A stretch of DNA of 64,000 nt from Caballeronia insecticola (GCF_000402035.1 NC_021287.1:1984001-2048000), one strand, 5' to 3'. Shown: positions 41,372-51,342, counted from the stretch's first letter. The notes: a model not told the origin generated them from the letters alone. Translations and numbers: made by a program.

Positions 41372-42622
41372 TTAGGACGCCGCGCGCTCCGCTTCGGGGT
41401 CGCGCTTGTGCAGCGCGCGGCTCGGCAAGAAGTACCAGATTGCGCTTGCCGCCTGCAACGCGATCAGCCCGAACCACACGGTCAGATGCGCCGCGACCGG
41501 ATAGCGCCCGCCCTCCGACGGCCAAAGCGAAAGCATCGCGCCGACGCCGACCTGGAAGCCGAAAATCAACAGAAAAATCACGAGCGTGAGCGTGGTGTGC
41601 GCGCGCCCGATCATGTGCGGCGGGAAATATTCGGCGGCGACCGCGTAGCTCAGAATGCCCGTGCCGCCGAAGACGCCGTACGCCGCGAGCAGCACGGACG
41701 GCGGTAACGGCACGCGTAACACCATCAGCGCCTGGGTTGCCACGAAAAGCACCATGCCGGCGCCGCAAAACGCGTACACCGACACCCCTCGCCGCTCCAT
41801 GCCGCGTGCCGCCGAGCCGAAGACGATACAGCCGAACATCATCGCGAAGCCGAGTACCGAGACGAGCGCCGCCGCGTGCGCGGGCGCGAGCCCCATCACG
41901 TCGAGCAAAAAGGGCCGAATCCAGAGCGACTGCATCGCGAAGAAAACGCCCTGCGACACGACCGAAAACGACGCGATCTTCCAGAACACGCCGCTCTTCA
42001 AAATGTGCCAGGTGCCCCGGAACTGTGAGGCGATGTCCGCGCGCCGGTGCGCGTCGGTCTCGGCCTTGGCAGGCGCGAACAGGACGATGGCCGCCGCGAT
42101 GACGAGCGTGAACACGCCGAGGCCGGCGCAGACCTGACGCCAGGTCGCCACATGCAGCAGCGACGCCAGCGGCGAACCCACCACGACGCCGCCCAGGCCA
42201 CCGACGGCCATCGTGAAACCATTGACGAGCGGCAGGCGCGCGAGCGCGAAATGCTGCGCCGATGCCTTGAAGGCCGCGCTCAGGCACACGGACACACCCA
42301 CGCCGATGAGCAGCCGCCCGATCATCAGCCCCGCGAGTCCACGCGATGCACCGAAGGTCCAGATGCCTGCCGCCGCGAAAATCAGCATGCCGGCGGTCAC
42401 GCGTCGGGGGCCGAAGTGATCGAGCAACACGCCCACCGGAATCTGCGCGACGGCAAAGCCGATGAAATACAGCGACGTCAGCAGACCGAGATCCGCCGCG
42501 GACAAACCGAGATCGTGCGTGATGAGCGGCGCGAAGCCGAGATTGACGCCGCGAAAGACGTACGAGACGAAGTAACCGGCGGCGAACAGGAAAAAGACGC
42601 GGAGACGAACGGAGGACGGCAT
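41372..42622 (-). CDS. MFS transporter, unknown substrate
   Basis: A 416-aa inner-membrane protein with about 12 helices. The loop motif between helices 2 and 3 is present (GVLLDHFGPRRVTAG), and the N-terminus (FAAGYFVSYVFRGVNLGFAPLI) matches the nitrate/sugar-phosphate-like branch of major facilitators. It is upstream of carA on the same strand but separated by 371 nt and a predicted promoter. The substrate cannot be told. Confidence 0.82.
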   Translation of the reverse strand: MPSSVRLRVFFLFAAGYFVSYVFRGVNLGFAPLITHDLGLSAADLGLLTSLYFIGFAVAQIPVGVLLDHFGPRRVTAGMLIFAAAGIWTFGASRGLAGLMIGRLLIGVGVSVCLSAAFKASAQHFALARLPLVNGFTMAVGGLGGVVVGSPLASLLHVATWRQVCAGLGVFTLVIAAAIVLFAPAKAETDAHRRADIASQFRGTWHILKSGVFWKIASFSVVSQGVFFAMQSLWIRPFLLDVMGLAPAHAAALVSVLGFAMMFGCIVFGSAARGMERRGVSVYAFCGAGMVLFVATQALMVLRVPLPPSVLLAAYGVFGGTGILSYAVAAEYFPPHMIGRAHTTLTLVIFLLIFGFQVGVGAMLSLWPSEGGRYPVAAHLTVWFGLIALQAASAIWYFLPSRALHKRDPEAERAAS

Positions 42623-42737
42623 GCGGGACGGACGCTTCTTCGATGCTTCTGGAACGCCAGTTTAACGGGGTCGCCAGATGAAAACGCCGTCACCTTGGTG
42701 ACGGCGCGGGATAACGCTGCGGCGAAACGCCTTCGCC

Positions 42738-44381
42738 CTATTTCTTCTTGCTGGACTTCTTGGCGGCTGCCGGCGCCGCAGTCCTGGGCGCTGCGGCAGA
42801 CTTGCCGGCGTGGGAGGCCGACACCTTCGTGACTTTCCCCGATGCATGCGCCGAGGCCTTGCCGCCGTGCGACGACTTCGACTCCGGCACGTGCGTGCCG
42901 ATCCTCGACACGCCGCCCGACGAGCGGCTCGACGCCGACACCGTTTCCACCCGCACCGGACCCGGTTCAGCCGGCACCGCACGACCGTACGGCACGTGCA
43001 GCACGACCACCTGCCCCGGCATGAACATGTCGCCGCGCGTGCGGTTCCACGAACGCACCTGCGCCACCGACAAGTTATAGCGGTCTGCGAGCGTCGTGAC
43101 GGACTGCTTGCGGCGCACGCGAATCACGAGGCGGCGCGTGTCGGGCACGTCGCGCTCGACGGCGAGCATCGCGTTGGCGGCGACGTCCGCGCTGATGTCT
43201 TCGTCGTCGTCATCCGTACGCGGCACGACGATGGTCGAGCCCGGCTTCAGACGCATGCCCGCCGGAATGCGGTTGACCGACATCAGCGTGTCCGCGTCGA
43301 CACCGATTTTCTCGGCGATCGCAGCCGGCCGCGCGCGCTCCGTAACGGTATAGGTCGTCCACGACGACAGCGCGCCCGTGTACGACGTCAGATTGCGCTG
43401 GAACGAAGCGGCGTTGTCGAACGGCAGCAAGATCTGCGGATTGGTTGCGCCGAGAATCACCGGTTTCGCAAACGACGGATTCAGCGAGCGGAATTCCTCG
43501 ACGCTCATGCCGGCGAGCTTCGCGGCCATGGTCACGTCGATATCGCGCGCGGTGGTGACCGTCACGAAATACGGGTGGTTCGGGATCTCCGGCAGCGTGA
43601 GCCCGTACATCTGCGGGTTGCCGATGATGTTCTTCACCGCCTGCAGCTTCGGCACATAGTTGCGCGTCTCGTTGGGCATGCGCAGGCTTTCGTAGTCGGT
43701 CGGCAGCCCCGCCGCCTCGTTGCGCGCGATCGCGCGCTGCACGTTGCCTTCGCCCCAGTTGTATGCAGCGAGCGCGAGATGCCAGTCGCCGAACATGTCG
43801 TGCAGGCGCGAGAGGTAGTCGAGCGCGGCGCTCGTCGAGGCGAGCACGTCGCGGCGCTCGTCCTGCCACATGTTCTGCTTGAGGTTGTAGTCGCGCCCAG
43901 TGCCCGGCACGAACTGCCACATGCCCGCGGCCTTCGCGACGGACAGCGCCTGCGGATTGAACGCCGACTCGATGAACGGCAGGAGCGCCAGTTCGGTCGG
44001 CATATGGCGCTGCTCCAGCTCCTCGACGATGTGATACAGATATTTCTGTGAACGCGTCGTCATGCGCTCGACGTAATCCGGGCGCTGCGCGTACCAGTTG
44101 ACCTGCATGTCGACGAGATCGCTCTGCAGATCGGGAATCTGGTAGCCGGCGCGGATGCGCGTCCAGAGGTCGGCCGAGCCCACCAATGAGGTGACGGGCG
44201 TCTTGTCGACGTTGATGGTTTCCTTGGCTGCTGCAGTGCGGCGAATGGTGTCTGCGACCTTTTGCTGCTGTTGCTGCGAGGCGGTGGAAGTGATGGGTAA
44301 AGTCGGATCGGACGCTGTGGGTCCCTGGCTCGCGCATGCGGCTAGCATCAGGACGGACAGCGCACTAAGTGTTAGTCGCAT
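42738..44381 (-). CDS. mltD: Membrane-bound lytic transglycosylase D-like lipoprotein
   Basis: A 547-aa envelope enzyme that cleaves peptidoglycan glycan strands. The ATG at 44381 begins a signal peptide with lipobox (LMLAACASQ); the frame upstream lacks it. The SLT domain has the catalytic Glu in LPFIESAFNP, plus AAGMWQFVPGTGRDY and ALAAYNWGEGNV. Two LysM-like repeats follow (around TYTVTERARPAAIAEKIG and IRVRRKQSVTTLADRYNLS), then a Ser/Ala/Lys-rich tail. Domain order and length match MltD. Confidence 0.93.
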   Translation of the reverse strand: MRLTLSALSVLMLAACASQGPTASDPTLPITSTASQQQQQKVADTIRRTAAAKETINVDKTPVTSLVGSADLWTRIRAGYQIPDLQSDLVDMQVNWYAQRPDYVERMTTRSQKYLYHIVEELEQRHMPTELALLPFIESAFNPQALSVAKAAGMWQFVPGTGRDYNLKQNMWQDERRDVLASTSAALDYLSRLHDMFGDWHLALAAYNWGEGNVQRAIARNEAAGLPTDYESLRMPNETRNYVPKLQAVKNIIGNPQMYGLTLPEIPNHPYFVTVTTARDIDVTMAAKLAGMSVEEFRSLNPSFAKPVILGATNPQILLPFDNAASFQRNLTSYTGALSSWTTYTVTERARPAAIAEKIGVDADTLMSVNRIPAGMRLKPGSTIVVPRTDDDDEDISADVAANAMLAVERDVPDTRRLVIRVRRKQSVTTLADRYNLSVAQVRSWNRTRGDMFMPGQVVVLHVPYGRAVPAEPGPVRVETVSASSRSSGGVSRIGTHVPESKSSHGGKASAHASGKVTKVSASHAGKSAAAPRTAAPAAAKKSSKKK

Positions 44382-44541
44382 GGAACGTCTCGGGCTTCCA
44401 AAAGATATGTTTGGAATTTGCAGCCGATGGTACGGAACCGTACTTAAGACGTCAATAAGAATGCACGTAAAACCCCTGCAAAATCCGTCATCTAACAGCG
44501 TTTTCAATGAATCGGATTAAGTTGGCCCCAAAAATTTTCGG

Positions 44542-45384
44542 TTAGCGGAACTTATCCTTCCAGCCGCGCATCATCCGAAACGCTTCCAGCCGGTCAGAAA
44601 CCGGCGTGCCGAACTGCGATGAAAGCGTCGCCTGAATGGCCGGAACGTCTGCGCGCAGAAACGGATTCACCGCTTTTTCATGCGCGATGGTGGTCGGCAG
44701 CGTGGGCTTGCCGGCGGCGCGCAAGGCCTGCGCGTCGTCGCTCCAGCGCAGCAAGGCAGCGTTGTCCGGCTCGCACGCGCGCGCAAAGCGGATGTTCGAG
44801 AGCGTGTATTCGTGCGCGCAATGAACCTGCGTGTTCTCGGGCAAGGCTGCGAGCGCGTCGAGCGAACTGAGCATTTGTTGCGGCGTGCCTTCGAATAGAC
44901 GGCCGCAGCCGCTCGCGAACAGGGTGTCGCCGCAAAAGAGATGCGGCGCGCCGTGCGGGCCAGAATCCTGAAAATAGGCGATGTGACCGGCCGTATGGCC
45001 AGGCACGTCGATCACGGACAGCGTCATTGCCGGATGGCCGATGCGCACCGTATCGCCGCCCGACACGCGCTCGGTCAAATGCTCGATACGCTCGCCAGCC
45101 GGGCCGTAGACGGGAATCCCACCCTCTGCCGTTCGGCTATCGAGCAGTGCTTTCACGCCGCCGACATGGTCGTGATGATGGTGCGTGAGTAAAATAGCGG
45201 TCAGCCGCCAACCACGCTTCGCGAGATAGGCTTCGACAGGCGCGGCGTCGCCCGGGTCGACCACGACGGCATCGCGCGAGTCCGACACGAGCCAGATGTA
45301 GTTGTCTTCGAACGCCGGAACCGGCACGTATTCCAGCGTGTCCCGAGCAGGCGAATTCTTCGTTAGCGAATCCATAGCGATCAT
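44542..45384 (-). CDS. gloB: Hydroxyacylglutathione hydrolase (glyoxalase II)
   Basis: A 280-aa metallo-beta-lactamase-fold enzyme that hydrolyses S-lactoylglutathione, completing methylglyoxal detoxification. The di-metal motif is THHHHDH, with further ligands in VPGHTAGHIAYF, FCGDTLFASGCGR and CAHEYTLSN. Two close starts exist (45384 and 45375). It is divergent from the methyltransferase gene with fewer than 30 nt between start codons, so the promoters must overlap the coding regions. Confidence 0.94.
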   Translation of the reverse strand: MIAMDSLTKNSPARDTLEYVPVPAFEDNYIWLVSDSRDAVVVDPGDAAPVEAYLAKRGWRLTAILLTHHHHDHVGGVKALLDSRTAEGGIPVYGPAGERIEHLTERVSGGDTVRIGHPAMTLSVIDVPGHTAGHIAYFQDSGPHGAPHLFCGDTLFASGCGRLFEGTPQQMLSSLDALAALPENTQVHCAHEYTLSNIRFARACEPDNAALLRWSDDAQALRAAGKPTLPTTIAHEKAVNPFLRADVPAIQATLSSQFGTPVSDRLEAFRMMRGWKDKFR

Positions 45385-45402
45385 CTATGCGGCAACCCGA
45401 AC

Positions 45403-46236
45403 ATGTCTGACCGAGCAATTATAGACTGGCCCACCTGGACGAGCTCCGCGCCCGGACGCTACGTGCTCGACTGGGAACAGGCGCAGCTCGATCACGTGGT
45501 GTCCGACATCTTCGGCTATCACGCGCTTCAGCTCGGCATGCCGCAACTGGACGCGCTGCGCGAGAATCGCATGACCGGCCGCGCGCTTGTGCTGGACGCC
45601 GAAAGCGCGTCGAGCGCGCCCTACACGCCGCCGCGTGCGCTGATGCCGGGCGTGAGCGCGCTGCCGGCCGCCAGCGCGCCGGACGGCCGCAGCACCGTGT
45701 GGTGCGACCTGCTCGACCTGCCGTTCGAGGCGCAGAGCGTCGATCTGCTCGTGCTGCCGCATACGCTGGAATTCTCGCCCGATCCACACCGCCTGCTGCG
45801 CGAAGCCGAACGCGTATTGTTGCCCGAGGGTCAGCTGATCATTCTCGGCTTCAATTCGCTGAGCCTGTGGGGCGCGCGGCAATCGCTCGGCAAAGTGGCG
45901 GGACGGCCGTTCGTGCCGTCGGCGCACGAGATGATCGCGTTCACGCGCATCAAGGACTGGATCAAGCTGCTCGGCTTCGACCTCGAGCGCGGGCGCTTCG
46001 GCTGCTATCGTCCGCCGCTCGTCACGGATAAATGGCTGCAACGCTATCAATTCATGGAAGCCGCCGGCGACCGCTGGTGGCCCATCTTCGGCGCGGCGTA
46101 CATGATCACGGCGGTGAAGCGCGTGCGCGGCATGCGCCTCATCGGTCCCCGCAAGCTGAAAAAGACCGCGCTCGCGCCTGGCCTCGCGCCAGTCGCCGCT
46201 CCGCATACGCGCAACGAGACCCGCAACGAGCATTGA
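45403..46236 (+). CDS. SAM-dependent methyltransferase, YafS-like
   Basis: A 277-aa class I methyltransferase-like protein. The middle contains [39 protein letters not shown], the motif IV/post-IV region of the Methyltransf_11 family; the usual glycine-rich motif I is poorly conserved. Gene order gloB / this gene / rnhA / dnaQ is the same as gloB-yafS-rnhA-dnaQ in E. coli. Its stop overlaps the rnhA start (TGATG). The substrate is unknown. Confidence 0.8.
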   Translation: MSDRAIIDWPTWTSSAPGRYVLDWEQAQLDHVVSDIFGYHALQLGMPQLDALRENRMTGRALVLDAESASSAPYTPPRALMPGVSALPAASAPDGRSTVWCDLLDLPFEAQSVDLLVLPHTLEFSPDPHRLLREAERVLLPEGQLIILGFNSLSLWGARQSLGKVAGRPFVPSAHEMIAFTRIKDWIKLLGFDLERGRFGCYRPPLVTDKWLQRYQFMEAAGDRWWPIFGAAYMITAVKRVRGMRLIGPRKLKKTALAPGLAPVAAPHTRNETRNEH

Positions 46237-46697
46237 TGACTCAAGAATCCGCATCGAACAAGATAATCGACATCTATACGGACGGCGCCTGCAAAGGCAA
46301 TCCCGGTCCGGGCGGCTGGGGCGCCCTGCTGCGTTTCGGCTCGCTGGAAAAGGAGCTGTTCGGCGGGGAAGCCGCGACCACGAACAACCGCATGGAACTG
46401 ATGGCCGTCATTTCGGCGCTCGAGGCGTTGAAACGCCCGTGCCACGCCGTGATCCACACCGATTCGCAATATGTGCAGAAAGGCATCAGCGAATGGATCC
46501 ACGGCTGGAAGAAGAAAAACTGGATGACGGCCGCGAAGACGCCCGTCAAGAACGCCGACCTGTGGAAACGCCTCGACGATCTCGTGTCGCGGCATCAGGT
46601 CGAATGGCGCTGGGTCAAGGGCCACTCGGGCCACCCGGAAAACGAACGCGCCGATGCGCTCGCCAATCGCGGCGTGACCTCGCTCGCCGATAGTTGA
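46236..46697 (+). CDS. rnhA: Ribonuclease HI
   Basis: A 153-aa endonuclease that removes RNA from RNA-DNA hybrids. The catalytic acidic residues appear in [17 protein letters not shown] (Asp), [13 protein letters not shown] (Glu), IHTDSQYV (Asp) and NERADALA (Asp), with the basic protrusion [11 protein letters not shown]. It is co-translated with the methyltransferase and 40 nt upstream of dnaQ. Confidence 0.97.
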   Translation: MTQESASNKIIDIYTDGACKGNPGPGGWGALLRFGSLEKELFGGEAATTNNRMELMAVISALEALKRPCHAVIHTDSQYVQKGISEWIHGWKKKNWMTAAKTPVKNADLWKRLDDLVSRHQVEWRWVKGHSGHPENERADALANRGVTSLADS

Positions 46698-46737
46698 TCG
46701 TTGATCGTTAAATCGCAGCACAGACTCAAGAAATCAC

Positions 46738-47475
46738 ATGCGCCAACTGATACTGGACACTGAAACCACCGGCCTAAACGCGAAGACGGGCGACCGGATC
46801 ATCGAAATCGGCTGCGTCGAGCTGATCAATCGCCGGCTTACCGGCAACAACCTGCATATCTATGTGAACCCGGAACGCGACAGCGATCCCGGCGCGCTCG
46901 CAGTGCACGGACTCACCACCGAGTTTCTGAGCGACAAACCCACGTTCGCGGAGGTCGCTGCACAACTGCGCGATTTCATCGCGGGGGCTGAGTTGATCAT
47001 CCATAACGCGCCCTTCGACGTCGGCTTTCTCGACATGGAGTTCTCGCTGCTCGGCTTGCCGAAGGTGAAGGAAGTGTGCGGCGGCGTGATCGACTCGCTC
47101 GCGCAGGCCAAGCAGATGTTCCCCGGCAAGCGCAATTCGCTCGATGCCTTGTGCGATCGCTTCGGCATCAGCAACGCGCATCGCACGCTGCACGGCGCGT
47201 TGCTCGACTCGGAGTTGCTCGCTGAAGTCTATCTCGCGATGACGCGCGGCCAGGAAAGCCTCGTCATCGACATGCTCGGCGATCAGCCCACCGAAGGGGC
47301 AACGGCCACGCCGCGCGCCGCCTTCGACGACCTCGATCTGCCGGTGATCGCCGCAAGCGCAGACGAACGCTCGGCGCACGAAGCAGTGCTCAACGATCTC
47401 GATCGCGCGCTCAAGGGAACGAGCGTGTGGCGCACAGAACCGGCGCCAGCCGAAGGCGAGCCAGTGCCCGCATGA
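46738..47475 (+). CDS. dnaQ: DNA polymerase III epsilon subunit (3'-5' proofreading exonuclease)
   Basis: A 245-aa exonuclease. ExoI is LDTETTGLNAKTGDRIIEIG (Asp and Glu), ExoII is IIHNAPFDVGFLDMEF, and ExoIII is HRTLHGALLDSELLAEVYL. The C-terminal part, which binds the polymerase alpha subunit, is present. It lies directly before tRNA-Val and follows rnhA. Confidence 0.96.
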   Translation: MRQLILDTETTGLNAKTGDRIIEIGCVELINRRLTGNNLHIYVNPERDSDPGALAVHGLTTEFLSDKPTFAEVAAQLRDFIAGAELIIHNAPFDVGFLDMEFSLLGLPKVKEVCGGVIDSLAQAKQMFPGKRNSLDALCDRFGISNAHRTLHGALLDSELLAEVYLAMTRGQESLVIDMLGDQPTEGATATPRAAFDDLDLPVIAASADERSAHEAVLNDLDRALKGTSVWRTEPAPAEGEPVPA

Positions 47476-47514
47476 GTCCCCGCATGAATTTTGCAAATTT
47501 GCGTTATGAAGCTC

Positions 47515-47543
47515 TTTACGAAACGCGAAACGCCTGACATAAT
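47515..47543 (+). promoter_or_regulatory. tRNA-Val promoter
   Basis: TTTACG (47515-47520) and CATAAT (47538-47543) are separated by 17 bp, ending 13 nt before the tRNA 5' end. Confidence 0.65.
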
Positions 47544-47556
47544 CTCGTCTCTCTTC

Positions 47557-47631
47557 GGGTGGTTAGCTCAGCGGTAGAGCACTGCCTTCACACGGCAGGG
47601 GTCACTGGTTCGATCCCAGTACTACCCACCA
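47557..47631 (+). tRNA. tRNA-Val (anticodon CAC)
   Basis: The acceptor GGGTGGT pairs with ACTACCC (one G-T), the anticodon loop is TTCACAC with stem CTGCC/GGCAG, the T-loop is TTCGATC, and CCA is encoded. Confidence 0.95.
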
Positions 47632-47668
47632 GAATTCTGGTGCTGGTAACACCAAGTCACCGAAGATC

Positions 47669-47701
47669 AAAAGGCCCGAGTCTCACGACCCGGGCCTTTT
47701 T
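47669..47701 (+). terminator. Terminator of tRNA-Val
   Basis: AAAAGGCCCG and CGGGCCTTTT form a 10-bp stem around a 12-nt loop, ending in a run of five T. Confidence 0.85.
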
Positions 47702-47732
47702 CATTTTGCGCTGCAAGTCTGCGCGCAATCGC

Positions 47733-48206
47733 CTACGAAGCCCACACGCCCCGCGCCATTCCGCTTGCGGCGATCACCATCACTATCACGAGTCCTGCTT
47801 CGAGATCGCTCATCCACGCGAAGCGGCGCGCCCGCGTGAGATCGATCGCCCCGCCCTGCGCAAGCGCGATGCGCCATCGGATCAGCGCGAGCATCGGCGA
47901 CACTTCGATCAGCAGAATCACGACGAGCGCCGTCATCTTCAGATGAAACAACGGTTCGTGCAGATAGTACGCGCCGCCCTTTTCGAAGCCGCCGAACGCG
48001 CGCGTCACGCCCGTCACGATCAGCACGATCGCGGTGATGCCCCAGACCGAATCGGAGCGGAACACGTCGCGCAGGCGCAGCTCGTTCGCCTGAATCGACT
48101 GCGTGGCGTCCAGCCGGCGCAACGCACGCGCGCGCGCCAGCACCGAGCCGAGCGCGAAACCGAAAGCGAGTAGATGAAGCGCGGCCAGCAACCAACGTAT
48201 CAGCAT
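47733..48206 (-). CDS. DUF2214-type four-helix membrane protein
   Basis: A 157-aa protein with four hydrophobic helices (residues about 4-24, 54-70, 88-108 and 135-155). The MLIRWLLAALHLLAFG start and LRRLDATQSIQANELRLRDVFRSD loop fit the DUF2214 family of predicted inner-membrane proteins. Conserved His in the first helix (LHLL) and in LFHLKM could bind haem, but this is speculative. It lies 76 nt downstream of the gene at 48283. Confidence 0.7.
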   Translation of the reverse strand: MLIRWLLAALHLLAFGFALGSVLARARALRRLDATQSIQANELRLRDVFRSDSVWGITAIVLIVTGVTRAFGGFEKGGAYYLHEPLFHLKMTALVVILLIEVSPMLALIRWRIALAQGGAIDLTRARRFAWMSDLEAGLVIVMVIAASGMARGVWAS

Positions 48207-48282
48207 CCTTTCCCCCGGAGCGACAAGAAAGACGTGTAGGGCCAGGACAGCCCGGCGGCCGCGAATGAAAACAGCGCGTGCG

Positions 48283-49113
48283 TCAGATCTGACGCAGTGT
48301 CGTGTCGAGCGCGCGAGCGGCGTTGCGATCGCTCTCGTTTGCGAGCGGCGCGCGAAACACCGTCTTGCGATTGTGCCCCGCGGCGGCCGGAGAATCCCAC
48401 AACAATTCGACCTTCGGAGCGCGCGCGAAGATGCCGCGCCGGACCTCGCCGCTTGCGCGCACGGACGGCGCGGCCGGCTCCATGGCGGGCGCGAGCATGT
48501 GAGTCGACGGCGCGGCGCTCTCCGGCGGCGTGGGCCATTTCATCGACAGTTCGCGCGCATCGTATTGACCGAGCTTGCGGCTTTCGGCCCAGACGACCGC
48601 GGTGCGCGTGACGGGATCGAGCGAGATCGCATAGCGGCCGATCGAAAACCGCCGCGCCGCGACATTGGTACGCCAGAGCGCACGCGGCCGGCAAATCCAC
48701 ATGACGACCGCATACAGCGCCGGGCCGACCAGCAGCCAGCCGTTGGTCTCGGCGAGCGCGTGCACGAAGGGCCGCCAGCCGGAACTCCAGACGAACGCGC
48801 CGACGGAAAACATCGCGAAACCGAAAGCGAACAGCGCGAGAAAGCGCAACGCCTGCCGCAGCCATTGCGGCAGCGGATGCAGCGGACGCTCGACGCGCGC
48901 CTTCGCGCCCGGCAGCACGATCAGCAAAAAGATCAGCACGACGTTCAGACACGCCCACGGCGACGACGTCATCGCGCGCAGCGAGGACAGATAGCCCATC
49001 TGCGACATCGAGAACGCCCACCGCGCCGCGAGCACCAGCCCGATGGCCCGCAATGCGAACACGGTGCCGGCGCCGGGGGCCGGAATCGCGCTGATTTGCT
49101 TGGGTCTCGCCAA
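48283..49113 (-). CDS. Membrane protein with C-terminal soluble domain, unknown
   Basis: A 276-aa protein I do not recognise. Four hydrophobic stretches (about 17-37, 52-70, 87-108 and 125-142) are followed by about 130 polar residues rich in Ala, Pro and Arg. The start MARPKQISAIPAPGAG lies shortly before the first helix. It precedes the DUF2214 gene on the same strand and may form an operon with it. Confidence 0.65.
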   Translation of the reverse strand: MARPKQISAIPAPGAGTVFALRAIGLVLAARWAFSMSQMGYLSSLRAMTSSPWACLNVVLIFLLIVLPGAKARVERPLHPLPQWLRQALRFLALFAFGFAMFSVGAFVWSSGWRPFVHALAETNGWLLVGPALYAVVMWICRPRALWRTNVAARRFSIGRYAISLDPVTRTAVVWAESRKLGQYDARELSMKWPTPPESAAPSTHMLAPAMEPAAPSVRASGEVRRGIFARAPKVELLWDSPAAAGHNRKTVFRAPLANESDRNAARALDTTLRQI

Positions 49114-49260
49114 AAGAAACTCCTATCCACTTACGATGCATGCCGCTCCGCTCACAGCGAAGCCCGGTCATTATAGGGAGAATACGGATGTCGTCAGAGG
49201 TTTCACAAGCGTAGCGCGGTCTGCCGCTCCAAAGGCGAAGCCATGTGTGCTATTACGACA

Positions 49261-49292
49261 ACGCCCCGCGGGCCTTGAGGCGCGCGGGGCGT
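49261..49292 (-). terminator. Hairpin after the glycosyltransferase gene
   Basis: A perfect 10-bp inverted repeat (ACGCCCCGCG / CGCGGGGCGT) with a 12-nt loop lies 39 nt beyond the stop. There is no clear T-run on the minus strand. Confidence 0.4.
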
Positions 49293-49330
49293 GGTTTTGC
49301 GTTCATGCCGCGCGTGGCGGCAAGACTTAC

Positions 49331-50395
49331 TCAGCTTGCGTTGACTTCACGCAGAACGGTGCGGCGCTTCTGGCGCAGCAGTTCTTCGTACACGCTGACG
49401 TAATTGCGGGCCATCACTTTCGAGGAGAAACGCGCTTCGAACGCGCCGCGCACCTTTGCGCGCGACAGCGTGTCGAGCCGCTTCACGGCAGCGATCGCGC
49501 TGAGTTCGTCTTCCACGACGAAGCCCGACACGCCGTTTTCGATCACTTCCGGCACCGAACCGCGATTGAACGCGATCACCGGCGTGCCGCAGGCCATTGC
49601 TTCGATCATCACGAGACCGAAGGGCTCCGGCCAGTCGATCGGGAACAGCAGCGCATGCGCGTTGCCGAGGAATTCGGTCTTTTCGGCTTCGCTGATTTCG
49701 CCGATGTACTCGACGTGCGGCAGCGCGAACAGCGGCTTGATCTCTTCTTCGTAGTACGCGCGGTCGGCCTTGTCGAGCTTCGCTGCGATCTTGATCTTCA
49801 TGCCCGCGGCCTGCGCAATGCGGATCGCGCGATCGACGCGCTTTTCCGGCGAGATGCGGCCGAGGAACGCCAGATAGCCGGGTTCCACGTTCGGGATCGG
49901 CTTGAGCAGGTTTTCCGGCAGGCCGTGATAGACCGTCGACAGCCAGTTCGCCTGCGGCAGGGGCTGGCGCTGGTTGTCCGAAATCGAGATGACCGGCACG
50001 TCGTTGAACGTGCTGAAGATCGGCTGCAATTCGGGCAGGTCGAGACGGCCGTGCATCGTCGTCAGGAACGGCACCGGCTGGCGGGCGAACAGCGAGAACG
50101 GGTAGTAATCGATATGGAAATGCAGCACGTCGAATTCGTCGGCGCGGCGGCGGACTTCTTCGAGCAGAAGCATGTGCGGCGCCATCGTGTCGCGGATGGT
50201 CGGGTCGAGGCGCAACGCCTGCGGCCAGAAAGCTTCGAGCTTCGCGGACGTCTGCGAATCACCGCTCGCGAAGAGCGTGACATCGTGTCCGGCTTCCACG
50301 AGTGCCTCAGTCAGATAAGACACCACGCGCTCCGTGCCGCCATACAGCTTCGGCGGAACGGCTTCGTGGAGGGGCGCGATTTGAGCGATTCGCAT
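49331..50395 (-). CDS. Family 4 glycosyltransferase
   Basis: A 354-aa GT-B glycosyltransferase. The N-terminal acceptor domain includes PPKLYGGTERVVSYLTEALV. The donor domain includes LGRISPEKRVDRAI and the EX7E motif (EPFGLVMIE, then ACGTPVIAFNRGSVPEVI), typical of GT4 enzymes that use nucleotide or activated sugars. No polysaccharide cluster is adjacent, so the product is unknown. It is an isolated gene facing away from the ABC exporter. Confidence 0.88.
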   Translation of the reverse strand: MRIAQIAPLHEAVPPKLYGGTERVVSYLTEALVEAGHDVTLFASGDSQTSAKLEAFWPQALRLDPTIRDTMAPHMLLLEEVRRRADEFDVLHFHIDYYPFSLFARQPVPFLTTMHGRLDLPELQPIFSTFNDVPVISISDNQRQPLPQANWLSTVYHGLPENLLKPIPNVEPGYLAFLGRISPEKRVDRAIRIAQAAGMKIKIAAKLDKADRAYYEEEIKPLFALPHVEYIGEISEAEKTEFLGNAHALLFPIDWPEPFGLVMIEAMACGTPVIAFNRGSVPEVIENGVSGFVVEDELSAIAAVKRLDTLSRAKVRGAFEARFSSKVMARNYVSVYEELLRQKRRTVLREVNAS

Positions 50396-51342
50396 GTTCG
50401 TGAAACTCCTAATGAAAGGTCAGGCTAAAACTTCAGTCGTGTTGACGTCGGGAGCGAATCGCTCGGCTCGGGCGAAGCTTTCCGCGGCACTTGTGGCCGC
50501 GGCGCAATGGCTGCTGCTCGAGGAAAAAAGCGGGGTCGCTGTTTACCGGGTTCCGCGCGGTGTTTTGGACAAAGCAAAAGTGGATCCACATCTCAAAAAC
50601 GCCGCGCGCCTGCAATTAACGCATGTGTGCCAAGGCGGTTGACCGGAACTTGCAAAAACCTGTCGATTGCCTAGGGAGAAACCCGGAGAGAATTATGGAG
50701 CTTTTTACAGAGACGCGCGGGCAGTCATTTCAACTTATTTACCTTGTTACACGCGGGAAACACTTTGCAAACCCCTGTTTATTAACGTTGTTCTACATTG
50801 GAGCACGGGTTCCGGCGATGCTCGGGCGGCAGCATGCACCGCCGCTTGTCCGGCGCCCCGTGAATTCGAATCTGCGGGCGTTCCGGCTGATTTCAGGCGC
50901 GGCGCGTGCTTTTGTCTCCGCGTTTGTGTCGCGATTGCGGTGCGGCCGTGTTGTTCAGCGGCTTCGTCGAAAGGTTATTCGGGCGCAAAAGGCGTGCAAT
51001 GTGCTTACAATGCGCGCCCATGCCGTAACGCCCGCCGGACCGCCTGCGCGGCGCCGGAGAAGCCTTCCGACGAATTCGCCGGCGCACGCGCAACCGGAAA
51101 TCCGAAGCGCGTTGCATGTCATGACGATGTTCGGACGGCCACACGCGCCGAGCTTCATATGCCCGAAGACGCCATGCCCCTCCGCGATACTGGCTACAAT
51201 TCAGTGATGGAGACGGCGCAGCGTCGCTTGTTTGACGTCGGTCGCGCCGGATCGGGCGACGTAACACATGCTGGCGGCGGACCGCCGGCGGCAGTGCCCG
51301 AAGGCGCACCCCGCTCAACTGCTCTACGACCAAAAAAGACCA
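50396..51342. other. Long intergenic region with no supported gene
   Basis: Nearly 950 nt between divergent genes. An AT-richer block at about 50650-50800 stands out from the GC-rich surroundings. TACAAT at 51195-51200 could be a -10 for the ABC exporter but lacks a good -35. Open frames on both strands are low-complexity and Arg-rich past their first 30 residues. No tRNA or known RNA is visible. Confidence 0.45.

Noticed and set aside
50394..50642. 82-codon plus-strand frame starting at the glycosyltransferase start
   Set aside because: It overlaps the divergent gene, has no ribosome site and no recognisable features.
50695..51207. Plus-strand frame in the 50-51 kb gap with a GGAGAG site
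   Set aside because: The first 30 residues look plausible, but the rest is Arg/Ala/Pro low-complexity typical of GC-rich shadow frames; reported only as a region of interest.
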